Assembly: GCA_021151835.1 (NCBI GenBank)
Contig: JAGKWO010000039.1
Coordinates: 1-41,477 of the forward strand
Direction: 5' to 3'
DNA length: 41,477 nucleotides
DNA from: Gammaproteobacteria bacterium
GTDB taxonomy: Bacteria; Pseudomonadota; Gammaproteobacteria; Pseudomonadales; Cellvibrionaceae
A program made the translations under genes and the position numbers. Under the pieces are notes generated by a model. That model was not told the DNA's origin and did not search any database. It saw only the letters and a list, made by a program, of their open reading frames with translations. Each line of letters starts with the position of its first letter. Position 1 is the first letter of the stretch. This document shows positions 26,060-34,386 of the stretch, piece after piece.

Positions 26060-26068
26060 AACTTCTCC

Positions 26069-26830
26069 TCAAAACAGCATCAGCCAATTATTAAAAATCG
26101 TTTCAAACATATAGGCTAGATGGGGAAGTACGTAGCTTGTGAGCCAAACAACTAATAGTAATCCTATGGCAATTTTAACCGGCATAGCCACAAAATAAAT
26201 GTTTGCCTGGGGTAATGACCTTGACGCCAAAGCCAGCACAATATCAACCAACCAAACACTCAAAATTACCGGACACGCTAAGGCAAATGCTAGGGCAAAC
26301 TGGATGCCTAATATCTGCCACAAAGCCTCAATATTCAGGCTGAATGGTTGCCCGAGCGGTATCGCCTGAATTGTCGAAGAAATACCCATTAATAACTGAT
26401 GATGAATATCTAGCCACAAGAAAGTAACAAGAATCATCAACGTTAGAAGCTCGCCAATCAGGCTATGCATTTGCTCTGACGCAGGATCAAATACCGAAGC
26501 TGCGGCAAAGCCGACTTGTTGATCAATAATATGCCCCATCACCTGCATGCTTCCTTGAGCAGCATGAAATCCAAACGCCATCACCATACCAACAAAAAAC
26601 TCTGAGGCTAGCAGCGCCCAGCTAAGGGACATATTGATACTGGTAACTGTATTGCCATAACCAGTGGCCAGAATAATAGCGATGGAAATACCCAGAACCA
26701 CTCTGATCAATACGGGGACACGCCTTAACATCATGACAGGCGCAACAATAACTATGGGCAGCAGCCGGAAAAATGTGAGCGCGGAAATTACAAAGAACTG
26801 GCTAATGCTATCCATAGCAGCATCATTCAT
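26069..26830 (-). CDS. fliR: export gate protein FliR
   Basis: A 253-residue membrane protein with the FliR helices; FFRLLPIVIVAPVMMLRRVPVLIRVVLGISIAI at the start, GFHAAQGSMQVMGHIIDQQVGFAAASVFDP in the middle and WLVDIVLALASRSLPQANIYFVAMPVKIAIGLL near the end are standard. The start overlaps fliQ by four bases. FliR sits with FliP and FliQ in the pore. Confidence 0.97.
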   Translation of the reverse strand: MNDAAMDSISQFFVISALTFFRLLPIVIVAPVMMLRRVPVLIRVVLGISIAIILATGYGNTVTSINMSLSWALLASEFFVGMVMAFGFHAAQGSMQVMGHIIDQQVGFAAASVFDPASEQMHSLIGELLTLMILVTFLWLDIHHQLLMGISSTIQAIPLGQPFSLNIEALWQILGIQFALAFALACPVILSVWLVDIVLALASRSLPQANIYFVAMPVKIAIGLLLVVWLTSYVLPHLAYMFETIFNNWLMLF

Positions 26831-27096
26831 AAATTGAATGTAGCTGCTTGTGCAAATATTTCTTTAGTGAAAACTTGCAACGTACTCAACATCCAATTAC
26901 CAAAAATCAACAATACTAATACCGATACAATTAGTTTCGGAACAAATGTCAGCGTCATCTCTTGGATTTGAGTAACAACTTGTATAATGCTAATTATTAA
27001 GCCAACGACCAAGTTGGCTAAAATAAGCGGCGCGGAAATCAGGGCTGCCGTTATTAACATATGACTAATAAGTCGTAAGGCTACGTCGGATTCCAT
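26827..27096 (-). CDS. fliQ: export gate protein FliQ
   Basis: An 89-residue two-helix protein. LISAPLILANLVVGLIISIIQVVTQIQEMTLTFVPKLI is the FliQ signature. It is the first flagellar gene of the operon, with a 235-base untranslated region upstream. All of fliQ, fliR, flhB and flhA read without gaps from here. Confidence 0.97.
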   Translation of the reverse strand: MESDVALRLISHMLITAALISAPLILANLVVGLIISIIQVVTQIQEMTLTFVPKLIVSVLVLLIFGNWMLSTLQVFTKEIFAQAATFNL

Positions 27097-27331
27097 TCAA
27101 TTCCCCAAGCTTATTGCAACACTTAATATAAATTTCCAGAACACACATAAATCTTATAATTAGAGTATTAAATACAACTTGCGGTAGTACAAGTTATTGG
27201 ATATTTCAAATAATTTTGGCGTAATTTATCTCACTACTTGTAGTTTTTGCAATGTTTTTGTACAGCCAGTTTAAATTTTAAAGGATTCTGATAGGGTCGA
27301 ACTTACCAACTCCGGCTATGGATAGAAAAAA
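27097..27331 (-). promoter_or_regulatory. candidate promoter region of the flagellar operon
   Basis: The 235-base gap before fliQ is AT-rich and is the only sizeable gap upstream of a 22-kb run of minus-strand genes, so the operon promoter probably lies here. One weak sigma-70-like pair on the minus strand is TTGTAC (27187-27192) and AATACT (27164-27169) with 17 bases between. I saw no sigma-54 (TGGCAC-N5-TTGC) or sigma-28 element and no clear terminator for the TPR gene upstream. Confidence 0.3.
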
Positions 27332-28543
27332 TCAATGAAGTGGGGACTCGGAACTAGCGGAAAGCTCAGCAAGGCGCTGCTCGACCAACACACCCATAAT
27401 GTCCCCAGAAGGCAATTTTGCTGTGCTCATAACGTTTTCATAAAGCGCTTTTGCCTCCTCATGCCTCCCCTCGGACTTAAGCAATAACAACTCAGCATAG
27501 TACACAGAGAACCCTTCCGGGTTGAGCTTGCGCGCGCGTCGCATATGCTGTTCGGACAATTTCCGTTGCTGCTGCATTGCGGCAACAACCGCAAATCCAC
27601 CATGGGTTTCACCAAAGCTTCGGTCAATCTCATAGGCGCGCTCAAAAGCGTACTTAGCCTCGTCAGCACGGCCATACAAAATATGGATCCAAGCGAGCAT
27701 ATGCCAACTACCAATGTGATTCGGCATAAGCTTGACGGCAAGCTCCAGCTCATCTCTTGCTTTGTCAAATTGCATGTCACGCATATCGATTTGCGCCAAC
27801 CCCGACCAAGCACGCCCGCAGGTTGGATGAGCCGTAGTGGCAACGATATAATCACGCCGGGCATTGTCATATCGATCAGATTCGGCTTCTACAGACGCGC
27901 GGGCAAGTAGCGCATCGAGCTGTAGCGGGTTCAGCAACAAAGCGCGATTCGCGGCCTCCGAGGCACCCGCAGCATTTGATGTTTCGTGCAACAGTAGCGC
28001 CAGCACACCTTGCGTCTCCGCATCCCTCTCCTCCGCCGGTATTAATTGAAGCGCTTCAATAGCCCGCTCAGGCTTACCCAAATGGTGAAGGCAGCGCGCC
28101 AATAGCACGTTTGCCGATGCCCGAATCGGGGGCAGCAAGTCTAGCCCTGCGAGAATAGAATATGCCTTCTCATATTCAGCCAAGTAAAAAAGAGCAAATG
28201 CGTAGTTATACAAGACAGATGGCTGAGGCAGCGAAGGACTTGATGAAACAACAAGCTCGAAATGCTCGCACGCCTGAGGATATTTTTTATCCCTTAATGC
28301 AACCATCCCTGCATGCACATGCAGTGAAATATTAGTTGGGAATTGATCCAGCCCATCCTCAATTAATGACCTTAATGCATCCCATGCCTGGCTCTCAATT
28401 CCCAGCTCGATAGCGTCCAATCGCAATGAAAGATTTTTAGGATCAAGACTTAAAAATTGGATGAAGCGCGCAAAGCGGTTAACCACGTCATCGTTCACTG
28501 CTGGCGCAGGTGCAACAGATGTATCCTGTTTGAAGTTTTCCAT
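27332..28543 (-). CDS. TPR-repeat protein, 403 residues
   Basis: From about residue 60 to 370 the protein is a run of tetratricopeptide repeats, with the A-L-Y-P pattern (for example LLARCLHHLGKPERAIEALQLI, ARASVEAESDRYDNARRDYIVA, WSGLAQIDMRDMQFDKARDELELAVKLMPN). No enzyme domain, signal peptide or membrane segment is seen, so it is probably cytosolic and acts by protein binding. It is the last gene of a three-gene unit ending just before the flagellar operon. A role as chaperone or adaptor for the export apparatus is inference from position. Confidence 0.85.
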   Translation of the reverse strand: MENFKQDTSVAPAPAVNDDVVNRFARFIQFLSLDPKNLSLRLDAIELGIESQAWDALRSLIEDGLDQFPTNISLHVHAGMVALRDKKYPQACEHFELVVSSSPSLPQPSVLYNYAFALFYLAEYEKAYSILAGLDLLPPIRASANVLLARCLHHLGKPERAIEALQLIPAEERDAETQGVLALLLHETSNAAGASEAANRALLLNPLQLDALLARASVEAESDRYDNARRDYIVATTAHPTCGRAWSGLAQIDMRDMQFDKARDELELAVKLMPNHIGSWHMLAWIHILYGRADEAKYAFERAYEIDRSFGETHGGFAVVAAMQQQRKLSEQHMRRARKLNPEGFSVYYAELLLLKSEGRHEEAKALYENVMSTAKLPSGDIMGVLVEQRLAELSASSESPLH

Positions 28544-28548
28544 GTGAT

Positions 28549-28941
28549 TTACTGATTGGTCATTTCCCGAATAAGTTTTTGTAATTGCGTAGCTGCTTTT
28601 GTATTAGCTTGCATAGTTCGAATTATCTTGTTGGTAAGAATATTGAATTCAGGATGATTCATCACCTGCTCCCCAAACTCCCAAATCAAGACTTCTTTAA
28701 CTGTCACTTCGGGAGCCACCGCGAAAAAGTCTATGTTTTCTTGCTTTAAGCGCAATAAACGTTGGCGCAAACGCTGACGCAACATTTCCTTATCATGTCC
28801 CTTTGGCCCTTTTTCTTTTTGCGCACCACTAACCATATGCTTATGTGGTGAGTCATTTGGGTTGCGCTGCACCTGAGTCCCGGACTCACTGGCCAGGGAT
28901 CTAAAAATTTGAGCTATTCGCAAAGGATCAATTGTAGTCAT
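28549..28941 (-). CDS. unknown small basic protein between two TPR genes
   Basis: I do not recognise this 130-residue protein. The N-terminal half is polar, with charged residues (KEKGPKGHDKEMLRQRLRQRLLRLKQ), and the C-terminal half is a compact helical region (VTVKEVLIWEFGEQVMNHPEFNILTNKIIRTM). The WEF motif and the following helices do not match any family I can name. It lies 7 bases before the 403-residue TPR gene and 10 bases after the 184-residue TPR gene, so the three are surely co-transcribed. Start ATG 28941 follows GGAT. Confidence 0.75.
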   Translation of the reverse strand: MTTIDPLRIAQIFRSLASESGTQVQRNPNDSPHKHMVSGAQKEKGPKGHDKEMLRQRLRQRLLRLKQENIDFFAVAPEVTVKEVLIWEFGEQVMNHPEFNILTNKIIRTMQANTKAATQLQKLIREMTNQ

Positions 28942-28951
28942 GAATCCTCAT

Positions 28952-29506
28952 CTAATTCTTGGCTCCATATGCACCCAAATAAACGGGAAGCTCAGCAGTA
29001 GCATCGCCTAATGCGACCTCCCGCGTCGCCTCTCCTTGATTAACCAAAAGGTTGTTTAAAAGCTCCTGCATATCTTTTTTGAGTGCAGGGTTATCGCTTG
29101 CGCCAGACAGACCCAAGGCCAGCTTTTCTCGCGCACGAGGAACATCGCCTTCACACAAAGCGACAAGCCCACTTGCATAAGCAACCAGGGAATCAGCCTG
29201 AGAATGCTCTACCACATCATTAAATGCTTTTATAGCGTCATCCAACCGGTCAACTTTGAGATAGAGCAACCCAAGCTGAAAGCGAGCCATTTCAATGCCT
29301 GAATCCAGGAGCAACGCCTGTTCCATCTCTTCTATCGCGCGATCATACAGGCCAAGTTCTGCGTGTTCCGCCCCAAGTAAATACAAAGCAGTGGCATTCT
29401 CCGGCTCCAAGGCCAGTACCTCCTTTATATAGTTCAGGGCAGCGTGATGCTCCTCACGAGCCATAGCATTGATGGCTAAATGCAAATATTCTCTAGCGTC
29501 TAACAC
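28952..29506 (-). CDS. TPR-repeat protein, 184 residues
   Basis: Three to four tetratricopeptide repeats cover residues 5-140 (YIKEVLALEPENATALYLLGAEHAELGLYDRAIEEMEQALLLDSG and similar). Small TPR proteins of this size act as class II chaperones (SycD/LcrH-like) for type III secretion translocators, but the match here is only in repeat type. The start is GTG 29506 after a GGGA site. It is the first gene of the TPR unit and faces the HlyC-like gene across a 265-base divergent region. Confidence 0.85.
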   Translation of the reverse strand: MLDAREYLHLAINAMAREEHHAALNYIKEVLALEPENATALYLLGAEHAELGLYDRAIEEMEQALLLDSGIEMARFQLGLLYLKVDRLDDAIKAFNDVVEHSQADSLVAYASGLVALCEGDVPRAREKLALGLSGASDNPALKKDMQELLNNLLVNQGEATREVALGDATAELPVYLGAYGAKN

Positions 29507-29771
29507 TCTGTATCCCTTTGCGTAATGTTTAGGCGCCTACTTTAACCGAAACTCAGGATTGATGGGCAACATTTTATGTCCCGGTCAACACCCCGCTCCA
29601 GTGGTGCCCGCCTCGTAAGCAAAGGCTATAAAAAAACCTCGGCTGATAGCCTAAACAAAAACACGCACAGAACAACTGATTTTGGGCCGGGCATGAGTTT
29701 GACGCTTGTGGTTACATATTAAACACGCAATAATCACATTCATTATTGACGCATCCATTTTGAGGGTAATT
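29507..29771. promoter_or_regulatory. divergent intergenic region with inverted repeat
   Basis: This 265-base space separates the minus-strand TPR unit from the plus-strand HlyC/SelO unit, so it should hold promoters for both. AGGCTAT (29623-29629) and ATAGCCT (29646-29652) form a perfect inverted repeat across an A-rich spacer; it could be an operator or a terminator stem. A TTGACG at 29699-29704 could be a plus-strand -35 element, but no good -10 follows at 16-18 bases. Confidence 0.35.
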
Positions 29772-30269
29772 TTGAGTCTAAGTCCTATCGCCAGTAATGC
29801 TAACAAGCGAAATGCGGAGTTATTTGGCTTTGCCTTGCAGCTATGCTCTTTACATCCAAATCGTCAGGAATGGAGCGTCGGAAGACTGAGTGCCCTAATA
29901 ATTTCGGCAGTGTACCATGAAAAAATAAGATTTTTTTTTAATAGGGAAGGCAATCCAATTGGTTACATTATTTGGGCCTTCCCATCGCCGGAAATACAAA
30001 ATTTAATTTTCCACGAACCTAATTATGTGCTTCATGAAAGCGAATGGGATGAAGACGGCACCCTGCTGGTGCTGGATTTTGTAATAAATCCTCAATACTT
30101 ATTTAACATTTGCAGCGAATTAAGACGCACAACGTTTTTTACCAATGAAACAGTTACATTTGCCCGCTTAGATAAAAAAACTGGCGGCCGAAGACTATCC
30201 ACCTGGAAAATTAAGAATAAAATTGTCACTGAGCAGTCTCATGGAAATTCAGAAGTTCTTACCCGATAG
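29772..30269 (+). CDS. HlyC-family toxin-activating lysine acyltransferase
   Basis: HlyC-type enzymes move a fatty acyl group from acyl carrier protein to lysines of RTX toxins in the cytosol. This 165-residue protein fits the family length and pattern: SLHPNRQEWSVGRL with the catalytic His (H28), REGNPIGYIIWAF like HlyC's NYPVAYCSWA, then SEWDEDGTLLVLDFVINP with the catalytic Asp (D102) in the WFIDWIAPFG position. The TTG at 29772 is preferred, with GAGGG five bases before it; a TTG at 29706 is possible. The gene overlaps the next one, a SelO-like gene, by 29 bases. No RTX toxin is in the window, so its substrate is unknown. Confidence 0.75.
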   Translation: MSLSPIASNANKRNAELFGFALQLCSLHPNRQEWSVGRLSALIISAVYHEKIRFFFNREGNPIGYIIWAFPSPEIQNLIFHEPNYVLHESEWDEDGTLLVLDFVINPQYLFNICSELRRTTFFTNETVTFARLDKKTGGRRLSTWKIKNKIVTEQSHGNSEVLTR

Positions 30270-32241
30270 TACATTTATTCCCTTCAAGGCCAGTCGATTA
30301 AAAAACCCCAGCATAGTCTACGCCAACCTGGAACTTTTCCAAGAATACGATTATTTTCTGGACTTCAACAGCGAGAATGACTCTTTTCACCAATCGGTCC
30401 TGGACCTGTTTGGCTATATAGTCCCTGTAACGGAACAAGACCATTCACTTGTGGACGACACGCAGAAGGAGTTTTTAGCAGAGCGCTATGGAGGTGTAGG
30501 GATTTTATCCAACGGGGGCGGGGGGCGATGCGGCTTACTGGGACCATTTCAATTGAAAGGCATAGGTCCAACTCCTGTGGTTGGTGAAGGAGTGAATTAC
30601 TGGTACGGACATGGCGGCCTTGCCCTGCAGGACGCCCTAACTGAATTAGTTTATGGGCACGTGGCCTGTAACGCACTCCCCTACAGAAGCAGCAGGGTAT
30701 TGGCAGTCATAGATACTGGTGGTTTCATTTTACGACGCTCTTTCAAAAATCACGTCAATGATACAGAGGACGAGCAAATCCTTGTGCGTCGAGGGCTCAT
30801 GCTCCGTGAATCAAAAATTCGACCAGCGCATTTCGCCCGAGCGTTTTACTTCAAGCCATCAGCACATGTAAAAAGCAAGTATCCGCATGACTTCAAACGT
30901 GTCCAAGAAGCTATTCCTCTTTTTCCAGAGATCGCTGGGAGTGTTGATGCAAAGCACAGTAGAACCCAGCAATATATAGACGCAGTTAAAAAAGTTAGCT
31001 CTCGTGCTGCGACCCAATTGTCCTATTCAAAGGTGCGCCGTTTTATGCACGGCTCGTTAACTTTATCAAATTTTCTAGTGGACGGGGGCTGGATAGACTT
31101 CGGCTCGGTTACGGTGGTACCGGCCTACGAACAGCTGATCACCGCGAGCTTACAACCGCCATTTTGGGAAGAATATAATCTTTTTCGAAAGAGTATCGCA
31201 GATCTGTGTTTTTACATCGGGAAATTTCAACCAGACTCCCGAGTAATTGCCGGAATGACAAACGACATGTTTCAAGGTTTTGTAGAGATTTACTTGAAGC
31301 AGCTAAGACTACTTTACGTTGAAACCACAGGCATACCCATATTTCTAGGACAACATTTACTGAACAGCCCTCAATACGACATGCTGGGGGCAATTCTGCT
31401 TCAAGTGGCAAGCGACGAGGACACAAAACCTAGCATTTCCGAATGGGTATTGCAGTGTGAAGGTAAGGCCCACACATGGAAAAGCAAAAGCTTACGCTCG
31501 ATTTTGCAGGTATTCTTTTATGCTTACTGGATAAAACGCGAGTCCGCTACTCCCGTAATTCCACTGAAAGACAAAGTCGCTGAAGATTTATGGGGCTGCT
31601 ATTTTTCTATTAGTAAATCGATAGAGGAACTAGCAGTAACGAAGAATTTTACTATCGAAGCCCTCGCCCAGTTCATTGGCTTTAATATGACCCGGCAGTT
31701 ATTCGGGGTAAAACCCTTGTACAGAGGGCAGTTATTACAAGCAACGGATGAGATTATAGAAAAAAGTGACTCACCCGAGAAGCTACACGAAAATGTAAGC
31801 CAATTATTTCGCGAATATGATGCACTGGCGAATTTACATTACTCTGTACCAACCGAACCTCAGTTACTAATCGCAAAAAGCGCAGACGGAGTTTGCTTAT
31901 ATTGGGATTTAATACCAGGTCAGTATAGATTAGTGATCCCGCTCAAAGCTGCAGGCGTACTGAACTTAATTCCAGAAACGCAGGGACTTTCGTTGCTAAT
32001 CAATGGTCAACATTCGACTTTTTCATTTATCCCTTGTATCAACAGCTACGCAACTTATTTTGGATCAACGGGCACAGAATGGCTGAATCAGTTAAATAAC
32101 GCCAGTGTCAGAGGAAAGGTGACCGTACCCCTGCTCCAACTATTCCCCCATAACCGTGATCTTTTCGAAGCTTACAAAGCCACATTTTCTGGCCTGCCCC
32201 CTCCTTCCGAAGAATCACAGTATCGTTTTTCAATACTATAA
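30241..32241 (+). CDS. SelO-like pseudokinase (possible protein AMPylase), copy B
   Basis: A 666-residue paralogue of the protein at 6099. It carries the same SelO motif series: ERYGGVGILSNGGGGRCGLLG, FQLKGIGPTPV (K106), a helix ending SSRVLAVID, IRPAHFARAFYF, FMHGSLTLSN (H270, N277) and WIDFG (D286), with the Asn-to-Asp spacing of nine residues found in SelO. The Asp next to N277 is Ser in both copies. Key residue numbers agree exactly between the two copies, which supports ATG 30241. The C-terminal about 350 residues, shared with copy A, have no domain I can name. The overlap with the HlyC-like gene suggests coupled translation. Alternatives are an atypical kinase or inactive scaffold. Confidence 0.72.
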   Translation: MEIQKFLPDSTFIPFKASRLKNPSIVYANLELFQEYDYFLDFNSENDSFHQSVLDLFGYIVPVTEQDHSLVDDTQKEFLAERYGGVGILSNGGGGRCGLLGPFQLKGIGPTPVVGEGVNYWYGHGGLALQDALTELVYGHVACNALPYRSSRVLAVIDTGGFILRRSFKNHVNDTEDEQILVRRGLMLRESKIRPAHFARAFYFKPSAHVKSKYPHDFKRVQEAIPLFPEIAGSVDAKHSRTQQYIDAVKKVSSRAATQLSYSKVRRFMHGSLTLSNFLVDGGWIDFGSVTVVPAYEQLITASLQPPFWEEYNLFRKSIADLCFYIGKFQPDSRVIAGMTNDMFQGFVEIYLKQLRLLYVETTGIPIFLGQHLLNSPQYDMLGAILLQVASDEDTKPSISEWVLQCEGKAHTWKSKSLRSILQVFFYAYWIKRESATPVIPLKDKVAEDLWGCYFSISKSIEELAVTKNFTIEALAQFIGFNMTRQLFGVKPLYRGQLLQATDEIIEKSDSPEKLHENVSQLFREYDALANLHYSVPTEPQLLIAKSADGVCLYWDLIPGQYRLVIPLKAAGVLNLIPETQGLSLLINGQHSTFSFIPCINSYATYFGSTGTEWLNQLNNASVRGKVTVPLLQLFPHNRDLFEAYKATFSGLPPPSEESQYRFSIL

Positions 32242-32259
32242 ATGATGGAGCATTAGGTG

Positions 32260-33138
32260 ATGACTTCAGGAATAAACAACCTAAAATCAAGTGAAGAATT
32301 TGGCATTTCAGTGGTAATACCAACCTACAACCGCAGAGACCTTTTAGAAAAGACCCTGATGTCACTTGCTCATCAAACCATCAATCATGTGTTTTTTGAA
32401 GTAATCGTGGTGGACGATGGCTCCAGTGATAACACGGACTTGCTTGTTGAAAATTTCAAATCAAAAATACCAATTAAATATTATTTCCAAGAAGATATTG
32501 GATTTCGCGTTGCGCAAGCCAGAAACATAGGAATTAAGGCCGCCAAATTCTCTGTTATTTTATTTATCGACTCTGGGGTAATAGCATCCCAAAATCTTTT
32601 ACAAAAACACTTGGAGATTCATCGCAAAGAAGAAAGACTTGTTGTTATCGGCTTATCTCATGGCATAAATGAATATGACATGGAAAATGCCGCCGAAATG
32701 GAAGAAATTTTAACGAACAACACTTTGGAAAATGCATTTTTTCGACTGGAGCAATTGCCGCATCTATGGGATTGTAGGACCTCTTATTTGGATTCGATCC
32801 AATATCAACTCAACAAAATGTCCATTCCGTGGATCCTATTTTGGACGAGTCACATTTCCGTGTCATCTGCCGAAGTTAAAGCTATCGAAGGGTTTGATGA
32901 GTGGTTCCAGTCTTGGGGCGGAGAGGACGTAGAGCTTGGCTTAAGGCTGCATCAGGCTGGATGCACTTACAAAATCCTGCCTGGAGTTGAATCGATTCAT
33001 TACCCACATCCTAGAGACGGGTTAAAAAATCGAAGTGATTCAAAATCGAATGTAAAATACATTCATCAAAAGCACCAAATTAAGCCCACCGAATCACTCT
33101 TAAGCATGAATTGGGAAGAATTAGTGAAAATTTATTAA
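32260..33138 (+). CDS. family 2 glycosyltransferase, copy B
   Basis: A paralogue of the protein at 5219, sharing ISVVIPTYNRRDLL, VVDDGSSDNT, QEDIGFRVAQARNIGI, LFIDSGVI, IPWILFWTSH and FQSWGGEDVELGLRL. As in copy A the DxD place reads D-S-G. Start ATG 32260 has GGAG nine bases upstream. It follows copy B of the SelO-like gene by 18 bases, just as copy A follows its partner, so the pair is a two-gene module. Sugar and acceptor are unknown. Confidence 0.87.
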   Translation: MTSGINNLKSSEEFGISVVIPTYNRRDLLEKTLMSLAHQTINHVFFEVIVVDDGSSDNTDLLVENFKSKIPIKYYFQEDIGFRVAQARNIGIKAAKFSVILFIDSGVIASQNLLQKHLEIHRKEERLVVIGLSHGINEYDMENAAEMEEILTNNTLENAFFRLEQLPHLWDCRTSYLDSIQYQLNKMSIPWILFWTSHISVSSAEVKAIEGFDEWFQSWGGEDVELGLRLHQAGCTYKILPGVESIHYPHPRDGLKNRSDSKSNVKYIHQKHQIKPTESLLSMNWEELVKIY

Positions 33139-33150
33139 AAACAATCACCC

Positions 33151-34374
33151 ATGCTTTTTGTGGACAGCCACCCCGAAAAGCACCATTTAACCGGAAATTT
33201 AATGGACACTGAATTAGACATTGCGGCTCAGCATCTGGAACTGTTAAAAAGAATGCTCTTTGGAAATCATCCAAGAGCGGAGCGAAGCTTTCGCTCCCAA
33301 GCTGGCCCTATGGTGTATATCTGCGCAGTGCAGAAGCTAGATCCGTGGGCGATATACAATACTATTGCGGACTCATCCCATATAGAAAGCCACATTATTA
33401 ACTCACAATACTTGCGGGCATTGTATGTAGAGTTTTATGGAAACTGGATGTTATTTTATAGCCCAGCAGCCTCACAGATTAATCTTGGTATTGATACATT
33501 TAACCAATCACTGGACTCAGCAGCAATTCAGGAGCTAACTTCCTTCGGAAAAAAAAACAACATTAAAAATCTAAAAGAGTTACATTTTGATGTTTTTATC
33601 GCAATGTACGAGACCTATTATGGACTCTTAAAGCACATATTTCTCTTGGATGACCGCCAGTTAAATAGAATTAAGCTGATAAATACTTACAAAAAATTTT
33701 ATTCCAATTACCTCGAATTACAAGCTGGGGAGAGAATAGATACATCTACACATGTCGGATTTTTCTCGTGGATATACTATTTCGAAGTTCAAGCGGTTAG
33801 ATTTCTCATACAGGAATCTAAAGATATTGAAATTCACGATGTTGCAACGAACACCGGCAACCTACCTTTACTTTTAAGCCAGTTGGCTAGCAACAGCCTA
33901 TTACCATTTGAGGCGAAAGCTATATGTTGCTCTGACTACAACGAAATAGTTCCGTTAGAAATATTTTCCTCCCTCCAGGAAGCCTTAGGAAGATTCCATT
34001 ATCAAATTAATGTGGAGAAAATTGACCTGTGGGCGCCAAAATCGACACTCATGAATGCAGATGTTATTATTGCTAACGATGTTTTGGAACATTTTACTGA
34101 GCCTGATTCAGAGACAATTTTTTATAATTTATGGATGAATACTAAAAATATTCTAATCATTCATGTTCCAATCGAAGAGATCCCAAATAGGTTTTACGGC
34201 CACTTTACAAGTTTTACTAACGAACGTTTATTCTCCTGGGCTGAGAAGCTTCCCGACTGTGAAAATTTTACCCCGCAAGTAATGCACCACATATGCCCAG
34301 ATGTCGACTATGACAAGTCAGGTTTTTTATTTCTTAAGCGAAAGTCGCGGCCCAATATATCCATTAGAACTTAA
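33151..34374 (+). CDS. SAM-dependent methyltransferase-like protein with unknown N-terminal domain
   Basis: The C-terminal half looks like a class I methyltransferase: IEIHDVATNTGNLPLLLSQLA (motif I, residues 227-246), ICCSDYNE (motif II) and ADVIIANDVLEHFTEPD (residues 303-319), the VLEH motif being common in methyltransferase domains. The Gly-rich motif I is weak (ATNTGN), so activity is not certain. The first about 200 residues are helical and unrecognised. ATG 33151 lacks a ribosome site; ATG 33202, preceded by GGAAA, may be the true start. It follows GT copy B and joins the modification cluster. Confidence 0.65.
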   Translation: MLFVDSHPEKHHLTGNLMDTELDIAAQHLELLKRMLFGNHPRAERSFRSQAGPMVYICAVQKLDPWAIYNTIADSSHIESHIINSQYLRALYVEFYGNWMLFYSPAASQINLGIDTFNQSLDSAAIQELTSFGKKNNIKNLKELHFDVFIAMYETYYGLLKHIFLLDDRQLNRIKLINTYKKFYSNYLELQAGERIDTSTHVGFFSWIYYFEVQAVRFLIQESKDIEIHDVATNTGNLPLLLSQLASNSLLPFEAKAICCSDYNEIVPLEIFSSLQEALGRFHYQINVEKIDLWAPKSTLMNADVIIANDVLEHFTEPDSETIFYNLWMNTKNILIIHVPIEEIPNRFYGHFTSFTNERLFSWAEKLPDCENFTPQVMHHICPDVDYDKSGFLFLKRKSRPNISIRT

Positions 34375-34386
34375 AGGCATTTTCAT

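Noticed and set aside
27097..27331. CRISPR or attachment site in the AT-rich gap before fliQ
   Set aside because: No direct repeats with regular spacing or tRNA-like sequence were seen.
29706..29771. Longer N-terminus of the HlyC-like protein from TTG 29706
   Set aside because: No ribosome site; the downstream TTG has GAGGG at good distance and gives the normal family length.
32111..32365. Idea that the SelO-like gene and glycosyltransferase B might be one fused protein
   Set aside because: The SelO-like gene has a clear stop at 32241 and the glycosyltransferase has its own ribosome site and ATG.
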